DNA of 64,000 nt from Thereva unica (lineage: Eukaryota > Arthropoda > Insecta > Diptera > Therevidae): assembly GCA_949987705.1 (NCBI GenBank), contig OX465281.1, positions 9,216,001-9,280,000 on the forward strand. The letters run 5' to 3'. The notes under the pieces were generated by a model. The model was given only the letters and a program-made list of their open reading frames with translations. It was not told the DNA's origin and did no database searches. Of this stretch, positions 55,362-64,000 are shown piece by piece. Positions within the stretch are counted from its first letter, which is position 1; every line of letters begins with the position of its first letter. A program made the position numbers and the translations under genes.

Positions 55362-56281
55362 TTAATTTCATAATAAACATATTTCCCAGATATAATTACC
55401 GTAACCCTTGAATACTCGACCACAAGTAGTTACAGGTACAAAAACCCATAATCTCGTTATGCGAATTAATCAAAATTTCAACGCAATTTTTCGCACGCTT
55501 TTATCCCTTGCTAAGCAAAACTCTTCCTTGGGCCACAACTCATCAAGCCTCACCTTTGCCTTTAAATTACAATCAACCGTCGACTATTTAAGTACTAACT
55601 TCTAAAAAAAAAATCCTTAAGCAAACATACGATATTTAAGCATTAACCTCTTCCCTGTACAAAGACGACTTCAGGGGCCAAACATTAAACCGCCGGCGCT
55701 GGCATGCATCATTACAGGGAACTTTCCAACAGGTGGAAACGAGCTGATCATTATGTCTTATTACACGTTTGTAAGCAGGTCAAGAGTCATTATGGACGGC
55801 TCCGGATTATGGCAGGCAAAAGCCGCATGTGAAATTTTATACTAAATTGGCTCGGCCGCACAAAAAACACATCGATTTAACTTAATTAAGACGAGACACA
55901 AACGACTTGTAAACCTATCGCAGGTAACAACATGACGGAAGCATTATCAGTCGTAAAAGCTTTGAAAATTATACAAGGTTTTCAGGTGATTTTAGGGTTT
56001 GCATACGGGATTTTATTGCTTGGGGGTCATTAATGATTGAAAGATTTAGTTCCTGTCCGATTTGATGGGTGTTTACGCATGCGAAGAAGACCGGAGTTTA
56101 TATAGCTTGAATAGATTACTAATGTGTGAGTAGGTTATATTCCGATTAAAAGTTTTACGAAATCTGCGTGGAGTGGATGACATAGGGACCCTTTAGTCCA
56201 GAATGCAGATTCTGTATTATTTTTGACAAGTGACAATCTTCAAAAGAGTATCGTCAAAGTTTTATGCTTTGAGACCATTGA
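55362..56281. other. no recognisable gene
   Basis: AT-rich DNA between the LOA/I-type LINE and hAT copy B. The frame at 55408-55605 has no motif. A few GC-richer words near 55680-55720 do not recur in the window. Possible host low-copy DNA. Confidence 0.4.
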
Positions 56282-57882
56282 CAGCGCCGGTCTAGGGTAG
56301 AGCGAATGGAGCGGTATCTCTAGGCGTCAGGTGGTAAGGAGCGCCAAAATGAATGCGAAAAACAATTTCGAGCAAAAAATAAAATTTTGATGGCGCCTTT
56401 TTTCAGTGCCAAACACGTCCTCTATCAGGACGACCTGCAAGGCCAGTTGGATATTTCTGAATACATGGAGTAGGGTGCCGAATGTGGCTCCAATGAAGGG
56501 AAATTTTCGGCATACCTCTTCAAAGAGGGCAGACTGAGTCCACGAACCACAGTGGAATGCGCTTAGATCACTCCTTCATTGGAAGAAGATCTCCTTAGAT
56601 GCCCACCTGCGGAAGTACGGGCACCTTTTGCTCCATCGGAGAAGCGACCCAAAAAAGCGTCCGCTTGTAGACGACGAATTCCGGAAGCTGGGTACTCCCG
56701 TGTATAAGCTGCTGGGCTCTGCATCGCCTTAGAGGAAGAGAAGAATGCCTTTTTACTTAATAAGAAGATAGTTAGATCCTCTGGATATCCTCCAGACCAC
56801 AATAACTCGGCGAAAAGGTGAAGGTTCCGGGCATATGGTTTGAGAAAACTGAAAACCCTTCCGAAAACTGAAAGTCCGATCAAATGTCAGAAAGTGTCAG
56901 AATGGACGTTCTTGCGACGTGTATATCCGGCGAATCTCCTGACCACAGAACAGCTAGTTGCCGTCCTAGGGAGTTTTCGGGAGGATATTACCAAGTTGGG
57001 GTAGGGATCAGAGCAGCCCAGATTCGTTGGGGTTGCTGCGCGCCCCTATGATGGGCCGCCTTAAGCCCTGGAAGAAGCAAGCCTTGTCGCTGTAGAGACG
57101 AAGGAAAGCTGCCGCGAAGCTATGTTGTGGTCTGATGCTTCCCTGCGGATACATTTTGTTGAAAACGTTAGAGATCCAAAAAACGACCTTAAAGGTGTAG
57201 GAGAGTTCTCTGCGGACCAAAGGTCTATTGACGAGCTGAGGCGGACGGGTGGCCATATTGGCGGCAAGTTTGGACGGGCATAGCATAAGATCAGGGAAAT
57301 CCCATGTCCCAAAGTGCCCCCAGCCAAACTTGCAATGTCCCCTCACCGAAGCAGAAACCCCGAGGTAACCAACTTAAGAAAGGCTGGCGTAGCTGACGAA
57401 ACACCGTGGAAGCAATTTTGGTAAGAAACACTTGCTATAATGCCCTGTTATGCTATTATTTATTAAAAGGCTCCACAACCGGAATCCGGTCCTGGACTCT
57501 CGCAACAAATGTGTCGATTACCACACAAGAAGTTGAATGGCTTTGGAGTTACATTCCATCACATCGCTCGCTACAAAACTAAAGTGACTCTAGATATTAC
57601 ACTTTTGGAGCCGCTAAATCCTCACAGCGACAGCAACAACATATGGCAAAATGCGACTCCAAAGCAAATCAACCTCCAATATCCTAAATGAAGGAAATGA
57701 AGACTGCTTCCAATATAAAGCTTGTCCAGTTACGCTTGACTATCACGCCACGGCTGCCTCGGCAGGCCTCGAAAAAAGGTTTATCTAGGACAACCCGAAA
57801 TACAATTGATGTGAAAGCGTCGACCAAAAGGCGCCCAAAGATAGTCCCCCTCCTCCCTGAACAAAGGCTAGGGCCGGCGATG
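56282..57882. mobile_element. hAT-like element, family 2, copy B
   Basis: A perfect 8-bp duplication ACCATTGA (56274-56281 and 57883-57890) flanks the element. The ends are CAGCGCCGGTCTAGGG and, complemented, CATCGCCGGCCCTAGCC. The first 750 bp follow copy A. The extra 0.6 kb contains an RTE tail fragment (57471-57515) and sequence not in copy A. Frames at 57008-57346 are not transposase-like. Confidence 0.87.
57471..57515 (-). pseudogene. RTE-like LINE tail inside hAT copy B
   Basis: The minus strand reads VQDRIPVVEPF, equal to the QDRIPVVEPLE end of the fragment at 37690-37975. Only the extreme 3' end is present. Confidence 0.55.
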
Positions 57883-57907
57883 ACCATTGAAGTTCTAAGT
57901 AAGCACC

Positions 57908-57985
57908 ACTTCTTCTTCTTTAAAGGCTCTACAACCGAGATCCGGTCCCCGCTTCTCGTAGCAAAAATCTTGCTTACTTTGGCTG
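57908..57985 (-). pseudogene. RTE-like LINE tail with (AAG)n
   Basis: The minus strand reads ATRSGDRISVVEPLKKKK. The lysines come from a short AAG run at 57909-57922, consistent with RTE elements ending in short tandem repeats. It lies just outside the 3' target duplication of hAT copy B. Confidence 0.55.
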
Positions 57986-58914
57986 ACAAGGGGAAGAGGA
58001 CTTAAAAATTACTGAAACTCTATACTAAATGATAAAGCGTATATATTCTAAATTAGCTAACAAATTAAAGTAACAGTTCAAATCCAGTGCAGACTGAGAA
58101 AACATCTAGTTCCAGTCCAAGATTTCCTTGGTCCTTGTCATGTTGCGATAACCTGTACTAGTAAGCTTAGTTCCTCCAGATAGAATCAGAAGCAGTACCA
58201 GCAGTAAGCCGGGTTGGAATCCACTAAAGTGTGTTACGTAAAACATAAATTTCAACGCAACTCAGACCAAAAACCTCCAATAAATTAAATATCCATAAAC
58301 ATCCGTACCTCGAGCCTCCAGAGAGGGATGGCTCGCCGGGGTCGTGGATTGCTGAGACCTCTGAGGTACCACTGATCGATGTGCACCACAGCCCCTTTCC
58401 TGTCAGCTGAATGCTGAAAGCGTTTCTTTTGTAAATAAGAACAAAATCTACAAGTCCGCTATACATTTACTCTCCAAACCAAAAAAACCATCAGCCATAT
58501 AATATTCTGATACAAAACAAACTAGACAACCTTATCGACTACGGCTTAGACCACTGTATAAATTTGGTATGGTGTGCTGTAGTACCACCAGAGTGAACGG
58601 AACAGCGTATACTCTGGTGGTTATTCAAACAAAAAGAACACAAAAACAAAACCCGCCCTGGTACCACGGTGCGTATCGTTGCACATAAATTTAACAACAA
58701 CACAATCATCATTTTTATAGGGATAAACCAACAATCTCTAATATAATGTAAATTATTCCGGTACACTCAGGTAAACATTTGTAAAGTTCTTCTTTGGCAT
58801 AACAACATGGTTGTGTGTCCAGAAACAGTTCCTTACAGTACCAGCGAGCTGACCTTGTCTATTCACAGAGATTTTCTCCGAATGATTAAAGCAGCAGAAA
58901 CTCTCTGGTTATCT
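57986..58914. other. no recognisable gene; one perfect 11-bp stem-loop
   Basis: At 58584-58621 ACCACCAGAGT pairs with ACTCTGGTGGT around a 16-bp loop. The surrounding frames (58224-58466, 58539-58766) have no motif. No other repeat was recognised. Confidence 0.5.
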
Positions 58915-59270
58915 CTCTAGTAAAAGTAAAACTCGGGCGCTATTAGCATGAAACAAAGCGCCTGTATGGCACCCAAAACAGACACAGTAAAAATTCCAAA
59001 AGCAATCCGCTACAGGCACCTATCAATATCAGACGCATGTAATAGTCGAAACGAAGCACAGTATAGTCACACTTTTTTAAACTAAAGGGAGCAAAATTGG
59101 GGCTTTAAAAAATTATATAGAACGAAGAAAACGTGCAGGTGAACATAATGGATGCCATTCCTATACTCAGCAGATCGTTTCTCGTTCGATTGCTTAGGTC
59201 AAGCAGCATTGGACTTGGTTAGTACTTAGTTGGGGGACTGATGGGTAAAACTGTAACAGAAGTATGTATA
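58915..59270 (+). repeat. 5S rRNA-carrying dispersed repeat, copy 3
   Basis: The leader blocks match copy 1 (ACTCGGGCGCTATTAGC, GCGCCTGTATGGCACCCA, AGTAAAAATTCC, TACAGGCACCTATCAATA). They are followed by AAACTAAAGG, ATTGGGGCTTTAAAAAATT and ATAGAACGAAGAAAACGTGC shared with copies 2 and 4. The 5S-like module starts at about 59153 with GCCATTCCTATACTCAGC and continues TTTCTCGTTCGATTG, CAAGCAGCATTGGAC, GGTTAGTACTTAGTTGGGGGACTG. This is the copy closest to a real 5S gene, and it ends near 59262. Confidence 0.82.
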
Positions 59271-59547
59271 CTTCTGGTGCAAACATTTTTAGATTTGTAT
59301 GCCTGTAGCGGAGCGTGCGTACTCGTGTGGCAGGCGCATTTGTTCGCTATGCGTGCGTGCTAGTTGCATATATGCTTTTAAAAAAAAATTGATAAACTAA
59401 ATTATATTTACCCGGGCGGTAGGAATAAGAGAGATCCGAAATCACTACTTATTCCAGATCTTCTACCCTAATCAGAATGGATAATGTCAGTACGAACCAC
59501 AACACATGGAATTTTCAAGCGCCAGCTCAAAAGAATGAAAGCAGATG

Positions 59548-60446
59548 CAGGGGCTTCGCTATCATAGGTGCAAATGGCGTACTGGTACCGGGCGCAATTG
59601 GACGGGCAGTTCAAAAAAAAAATTGAAAGTGTTTTCGTGCCTTCATTTTCATATATCAAAGGAAGTGAACCGAATGTTTGTGTCTTTTTCCAAAGTATGC
59701 CCAATCAGGTGCTGCCGGCACGGTGCCGTAGTTCTTGATTTGCAGTTCGTACTAGTCGTACTATTAAAAATTCTGCGACAGACACCTGGATCACCTATGT
59801 TCTGAAGTTGTTGAAAGCGTTTTCTTTGTCCAGAAAGACTGTTAATGTACACTGATTTTATTTTATGCAAGATTTCACAGTGGAAACTAATACATGCTAT
59901 TCAGTGAACACCGATTATCCCTTGAAATATAAAGGCTTGGTGAACGACATAGAGACCTTTATTATAGTATATAGATTCGCAGGGCCCAGGATTGTGCTTC
60001 AAAGTTCTATCAAAGTACACCGAAAAACATCCTGTAGCAGATGAAGACGTTGGTAAATGTGTGAAGAATAGTGTCAGTGGCGCCGAAGGCCATCTACCAA
60101 AAGCTTAAGCAGTACGAAGCTTAAAGAAATAACTTTAGCCGGAGAGTTTTGTGCTGTTAAACCGCAAGCAAACCCCGCACAAAAGCAAGATTACGAAGCA
60201 ATTAATAATTGGACACAGGCTTTCATTGGTGCGAATGGTGCACTTTCACCGGGAGCAATTTGAAAAATTTAAAACTTCGAAGAAATAAATTTAAAAAGTA
60301 TTCCCGTGTCTTCATTTTTAGATATTCAAAGAATTTCACAGAGTGTTTGTGTCTTTTGTCATTGCCCTTCACTGTTGTTAAAAAAATGAACAGCTGATGG
60401 AGCCGCAATATGGCACCGGGCGCAAAAAAACCAAGCGCCGGCCCTG
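59548..60446 (+). mobile_element. hAT-like non-autonomous element, family 1, copy 4
   Basis: A perfect 8-bp duplication AGCAGATG flanks the element (59540-59547 and 60447-60454). The left end is CAGGGGCTTCGCTATC and the complemented right end is CAGGGCCGGCGCTTGG. It is the longest copy (899 bp). A left-end-like module with about 150 bp of shared DNA opens the element, a middle shared with copies 2 and 3 follows, and a second module (60213-60446) closes it. Non-coding. Confidence 0.88.
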
Positions 60447-60454
60447 AGCAGATG

Positions 60455-62094
60455 ATACTCGCTAGGCCACGGTACTCTATGTGTGGAGTGTCCATTGCAG
60501 GACACAAGGCAGGATTTATTCAAACAGATCCTCACATAAAGCAAAGAATGGCTGTACTTAGTTTAGAAGAAGAATTCGACAATTGAACCATGAATTCGAT
60601 CAATCGATTTTAAGTGTTGCCAACTCTACATCAATCCTGTACAGAATGCCCGACTAAAAACATATATTAATTGCTCCGATATAATTGTAAAGAAAAAAAT
60701 TAGATATTAACAAAGCACTCGATGTGAAATCGAAAGGCACTGAACATAATTCACTATAATTATTCTGGGGGCCGATTGGGAATGTTTGGTTTAATTAGAA
60801 TTGCCATCGATCGTAGTTCGTTCATTTTCATGTACAACTGACAAACATGGCCTTTATTTTTCCGACTTAATTGAGCAATTATCATTATCGAACTGCTCCA
60901 GCTTTAGCTCGGCCTTCGCTAGTTTTAATTAAGAGCCTGGTATGTAATTGCCGTGAAGCATAAGTCCTAAAAGCGGAAAATCCTTTCAGGTTAGTTCTAC
61001 TCGGTCGGGTTCTATCCATAAAGAACTAAAAATATCGATTCATAATTTTAGGAAATATTCGAACAAATTTTGATAAATCTAAATCTGCATCCATTCAGAA
61101 CCCTTAAAGTGCATCGCTCGCAAGTAACTTACTACCAATTTACCTGTCGAAAGTCCTGTTTCTCGGGTTCTTATTGAAATCGACTCGACGAGCAACAGCA
61201 GAAAGCAATGCAGAAGCCTCTGCGGATGAAACAAGCGAAAGCGCTTCTCTTATCAGTTTAATTTGATTCGATTTAAATTAATTAAGATCAGGTCTCAGGG
61301 TTCAAGCACTGAGCACAAGGACCAGCACTAGCCCCGACGACTTACCTGAAAGGAGGAGAGCAGTCGTTGAGTCCTCACCCGATTATACTCACCTGCTATC
61401 AACACTGGCGGGGGGAATTTCCCCGGCTGTAATTTACTCGCCACTAATTAAATCGAACGATGCTCAATAAAGTTGAGTGGATTTTTATGTCACGAATTTC
61501 ATTAATTCACCTGAACTTTACATTCGGTTACCTGTGGCCCTTTTGTCGCGAACCGTGCACTGCTGCTGCTGCTGCTATATACGACCACTCCTGGATGTAG
61601 GGTAATGAAGAAATTTCGGACAATGGACAGCCGTTTGCTTTATTGGGCAACATTAAAGACGGATTATGATGGGATTTGGGGTCTATTAAAATTATGTTTT
61701 ATTGAATCCCGATATTGGAGATAAACGTGAGAGAAGTCACGACTTTTACAGGTAAACTTTGCGGCGGTCATAAAGTTTATTACTTGTGATTTTTTTTTCA
61801 GCGGTGGGTTGTGCCGTGTTTCATTAACAATTTGACAATTTGTTCGGGGCATCGACAACGTTTTGGGCGTGCTTGGTAAACATTTTGACTACTAATTTGG
61901 GGTTTAGTCAATGATTATGATTACGGCTTTATTCAAACAGGAAAGTGTGAAGGAAAAATATCTAAAAATCGTGTAAACATTTGGGAAATTACCGATATTG
62001 ATGGTGAAATCTATATCCGGATATGGAATGGATGTCTTTGTTGGGAAATTGGAAAAACGCATTGTTAACTTTGGGACCCTGCATTATCGAATGG
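60455..62094. other. no recognisable gene; transposon-poor
   Basis: Contains a TGC run (61561-61576) and donor-like CAGGTAAGT and CAGGTGAGT words on the minus strand (about 61345 and 61392). No exon could be defended beside them. AT-rich low-copy-looking DNA; possible host intron. Confidence 0.4.
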
Positions 62095-62425
62095 ATGCAG
62101 ATAAATTAATGTATTCGTTCTCGACCAATGCAAACAACGCTAGTGTCATTTTACCAAGCGGTCTTCCTACTATGTACTCATAACGTCCAATGCTGCTTGA
62201 CCTGCGCAATCAGAACGAAGACCGGTCTACTGAGTATAACTGCACGTTTTCTTTGTCCTATACAATTTTTTAAAGCTCCAATTTTTCTCCGTTTAGTCTA
62301 GAAAAAGTGTGGGGTAACTTGTTTGCACTATTATTCTGTGCGTTTGTTATTGGTATGTGCATGAAGCGGGGTGCATTTGGAAAAGTAGAATTTTTACTTA
62401 GGAGACTAGACAGACAATGGACATT
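62095..62425 (-). repeat. 5S rRNA-carrying dispersed repeat, copy 4
   Basis: The minus strand carries GTAAAAATTCTACTTTTCCA, TTTTTCTAGACTAAACGGAG, ATTGGAGCTTTAAAAAATTG, TATAGGACAAAGAAAACGTG and then a 5S-like module at about 62241-62121. There CAAGCAGCATTGGACG, GAGTACATAG, GAAGACCGCTTGG and GACACTAGCGTTGTTTG follow the 5S order to its 3' end. CGAATACATTAATTTATCTG follows, as in copy 1. Confidence 0.78.
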
Positions 62426-62599
62426 GGTAACTACAGCATATTCTAAACTTTCATAGCCGCGGAACGGAGAATCACTTAGAAGTAATAATTCTTCTGCTTC
62501 ATAATAGTCAAGTCAACTATAGATACTGTGATAGAGTTCAAGATCTGTAAGAGTGAAAGCTCCATATCTACTATCAGATAGCAAAAGACCAGTTGGCAA

Positions 62600-62756
62600 A
62601 CCATGGTCAAGGCGGGAAGACACTGTTTGGGCTGATGCTGCAAAACTCCTCAACATCAGAAACTGGAGGCAAGCTAGGCAACAGAGAGACGTCAGAAGGA
62701 AGAAGCTGATGGAGGCCAAGGCTTGAATTGGGCTGTAGAGCCATCGAAGAAGAAGA
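62600..62756 (+). pseudogene. LINE C-terminal tail ending in AAG repeats
   Basis: The frame after 62600 encodes a basic stretch and then a LNWAVEPSKKK-like terminus with GAAGAAGAAGAAC at 62744. RTE/CR1-like tails of this form are common. The assignment is weak. Confidence 0.45.
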
Positions 62757-62886
62757 ACAACTACTGGAGCTACTTTTATTTTTGCTCGGGACTTATAACT
62801 AACGGCAGTGGACCTTATTTATTTGATCCATTCTTGTTGTCATATGTAATTAGGTTGTCCAAGGCACTCAACTTCCCACTGCGAGA

Positions 62887-64000
62887 TTGATCAGATCGAT
62901 TCTCACCAGCAGATTGATAACTGCTGAAATGAATGTCGAATCGATTTCGGTAATGGCTGCTACAGGCTGCCCTCAAGGGGGCGTTCTATCAGCCCTCTTA
63001 TGGTCAATCCTAATCAACAAACTACTCGCCGACCTGAATCCCCAAGGCTTTAAAGCACAGGCCTATCCAGAGGATATCGTGATAACGATGAGCGGTGGTC
63101 ATGTTGGCACCATTTCAGATCTCATGCAAGTCGCCTTGTCATGTATACATAGCTGGTGTCAGAGACATGGCTTGGGTATTCACACACAACAAGCCGTTCC
63201 TTTACTAATTACTAACAGTAGGAAGCTAAATTTAAAAGCCCCCTCTTTGGATGAGAAAGAAATGGTTTTCTCAAAGATGGCTAAATATCTAGGCATAATC
63301 CTGGATCAAAACCTCTCCTGGAAACACCATATTGAAGGAGTAGCTGCCAAGGCAATCATATTTCTACATATCAGTCGTCAATTTGCGGGTAAAACCTGGA
63401 GCCTCAAACCGAGGTCAATGTTTTGGCTATATACGACGGTCATAAGACCCATGGTCACGTTTGCATCGTATGGTGGGTTAAGATCAAACAAAAGGGTGCT
63501 GGCCAAGTGGCACTTATCCGACTGCGGCTATGGAGTCCCTACTCCATCTTTCCTCACTCGACCTAGGGGTAAAAAAGGAGGCTCTCGTACGGGAACGTCT
63601 TGTTTAAGCCAAGAGACCTTTAGGATCATTTATCGATTCTCAAGGAACTAAACCTGGAGCCAATGATATCATTGGCCGATACCATTCCTACCATTACTCA
63701 CTTCGACAAACCGTTTATGACGATTATTCGAAGTATTTCAGTATGGCAGCATGGCTGACGTTTTGGAATTCGGATGGTTCCAAAACCGATAATAAAGAAG
63801 GACTGGGCGTAAATGACCCAAGAGCAAAATATCTAAGGTTCTGGGCACTATAGGTGGTAGATAAAGGTATACCCCCACTATTTTTCAGACTAAGGTATTC
63901 GCCATTCAAGTGTGTTCTCAGACTTGTATTAACAGAGCGCCAAATAGCTCTAACATTGTTATTTTCTCGGACAGTCAAGCTGCCCTGTTGGCGATAAAAA
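62887..64000 (+). pseudogene. LOA/I-type LINE, 5' truncated and cut by window end
   Basis: The frame 62887-63651 (254 codons) holds TGCPQGGVLSALLWSILIN, then AYPEDIVITMSGG, where the catalytic YADD reads YPED, then MAKYLGIILDQNLSWKHHI and VIRPMVTFASYGG. RNase H follows in other frames: FWNSDGSKTDNKEGLGV (63760) and VIFSDSQAALLAIK at the window edge. The lost catalytic Asp and frame breaks indicate an inactive copy. The VW.-type residues after VIRP are replaced and the end of the first frame is out of register. Confidence 0.8.

Noticed and set aside
59153..59262. A functional 5S rRNA gene
   Set aside because: Too many substitutions compared with the conserved insect 5S sequence, and a shared leader shows it belongs to a repeat family.
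61340..61400. Minus-strand splice donors CAGGTAAGT and CAGGTGAGT as evidence for host exons
   Set aside because: Two donor-like words alone are expected by chance and no coding exon or acceptor could be tied to them.
1..64000. CRISPR array, bacterial operon, riboswitch or phage
   Set aside because: No regularly spaced identical repeats with unique spacers, no Shine-Dalgarno-led gene runs, and the transposon content is clearly eukaryotic.

Overview
This window is insect-type nuclear DNA, most likely from a fly (Diptera). It is AT-rich, has no prokaryotic gene layout, and is built almost entirely from transposable elements of kinds common in insect genomes: APE-type LINEs, a Copia element whose primer site matches the internal initiator-tRNA site used by Drosophila copia, hAT and piggyBac DNA transposons, and tRNA- and 5S-related repeats. 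The species assignment is inference. I found no host protein-coding gene that I could support. The only two long open frames are the ORF2 of a LINE (5008-7956) and the gag-pol of a Copia element (49256-51877).

Layout. 1-4 kb: a 61-bp minisatellite, a repeat carrying a 5S rRNA-like module, and RTE-like debris. 4.5-8.1 kb: a nearly intact LINE ('family A', Jockey/CR1 type) with a perfect poly(A) tail. It abuts a second copy of the 5S-carrying repeat. 10-20 kb: LINE fragments, a foldback element, and a three-level nest (family A 3' end inside a hAT element inside a TIR element) at 18.0-19.1 kb. 21.9-23.7 kb: a decayed piggyBac transposase with a foldback insertion. 24.6-33.7 kb: LINE fragments of at least four families, a tRNA-derived SINE and inverted-repeat elements. 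33.7-40 kb: mostly low-copy-looking sequence with satellite-like arrays. 40.6-47.4 kb: nested LINEs and MITEs. 48.5-55.4 kb: an antisense LOA/I-type LINE broken by three hAT-type elements, one of which contains a young Copia element that lacks its reverse transcriptase. 56.3-60.4 kb: more hAT elements and a third 5S-carrying repeat. 62-64 kb: a fourth 5S-carrying repeat and a truncated LOA/I-type LINE running off the end.

How the parts relate. Family A LINE copies occur about ten times, and the complete copy supplies the reference for all of them. The hAT-like families are non-autonomous (no transposase frame seen) but have short TIRs and 8-bp target duplications that can be read directly, several of them perfect. 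They would need a hAT transposase from elsewhere. The most unusual items are: (1) the four-copy repeat whose 3' part is a full-length 5S rRNA-like sequence preceded by about 250-350 bp of shared non-5S sequence; (2) the two- and four-copy hAT families; (3) the Copia derivative with near-identical LTRs, a sharp loss of RT/RNase H and no target duplication; (4) a paired-stem 3' end conserved between LINE copies.

All alignments were done by eye. Boundaries of decayed fragments are approximate, usually within 10-30 bp.
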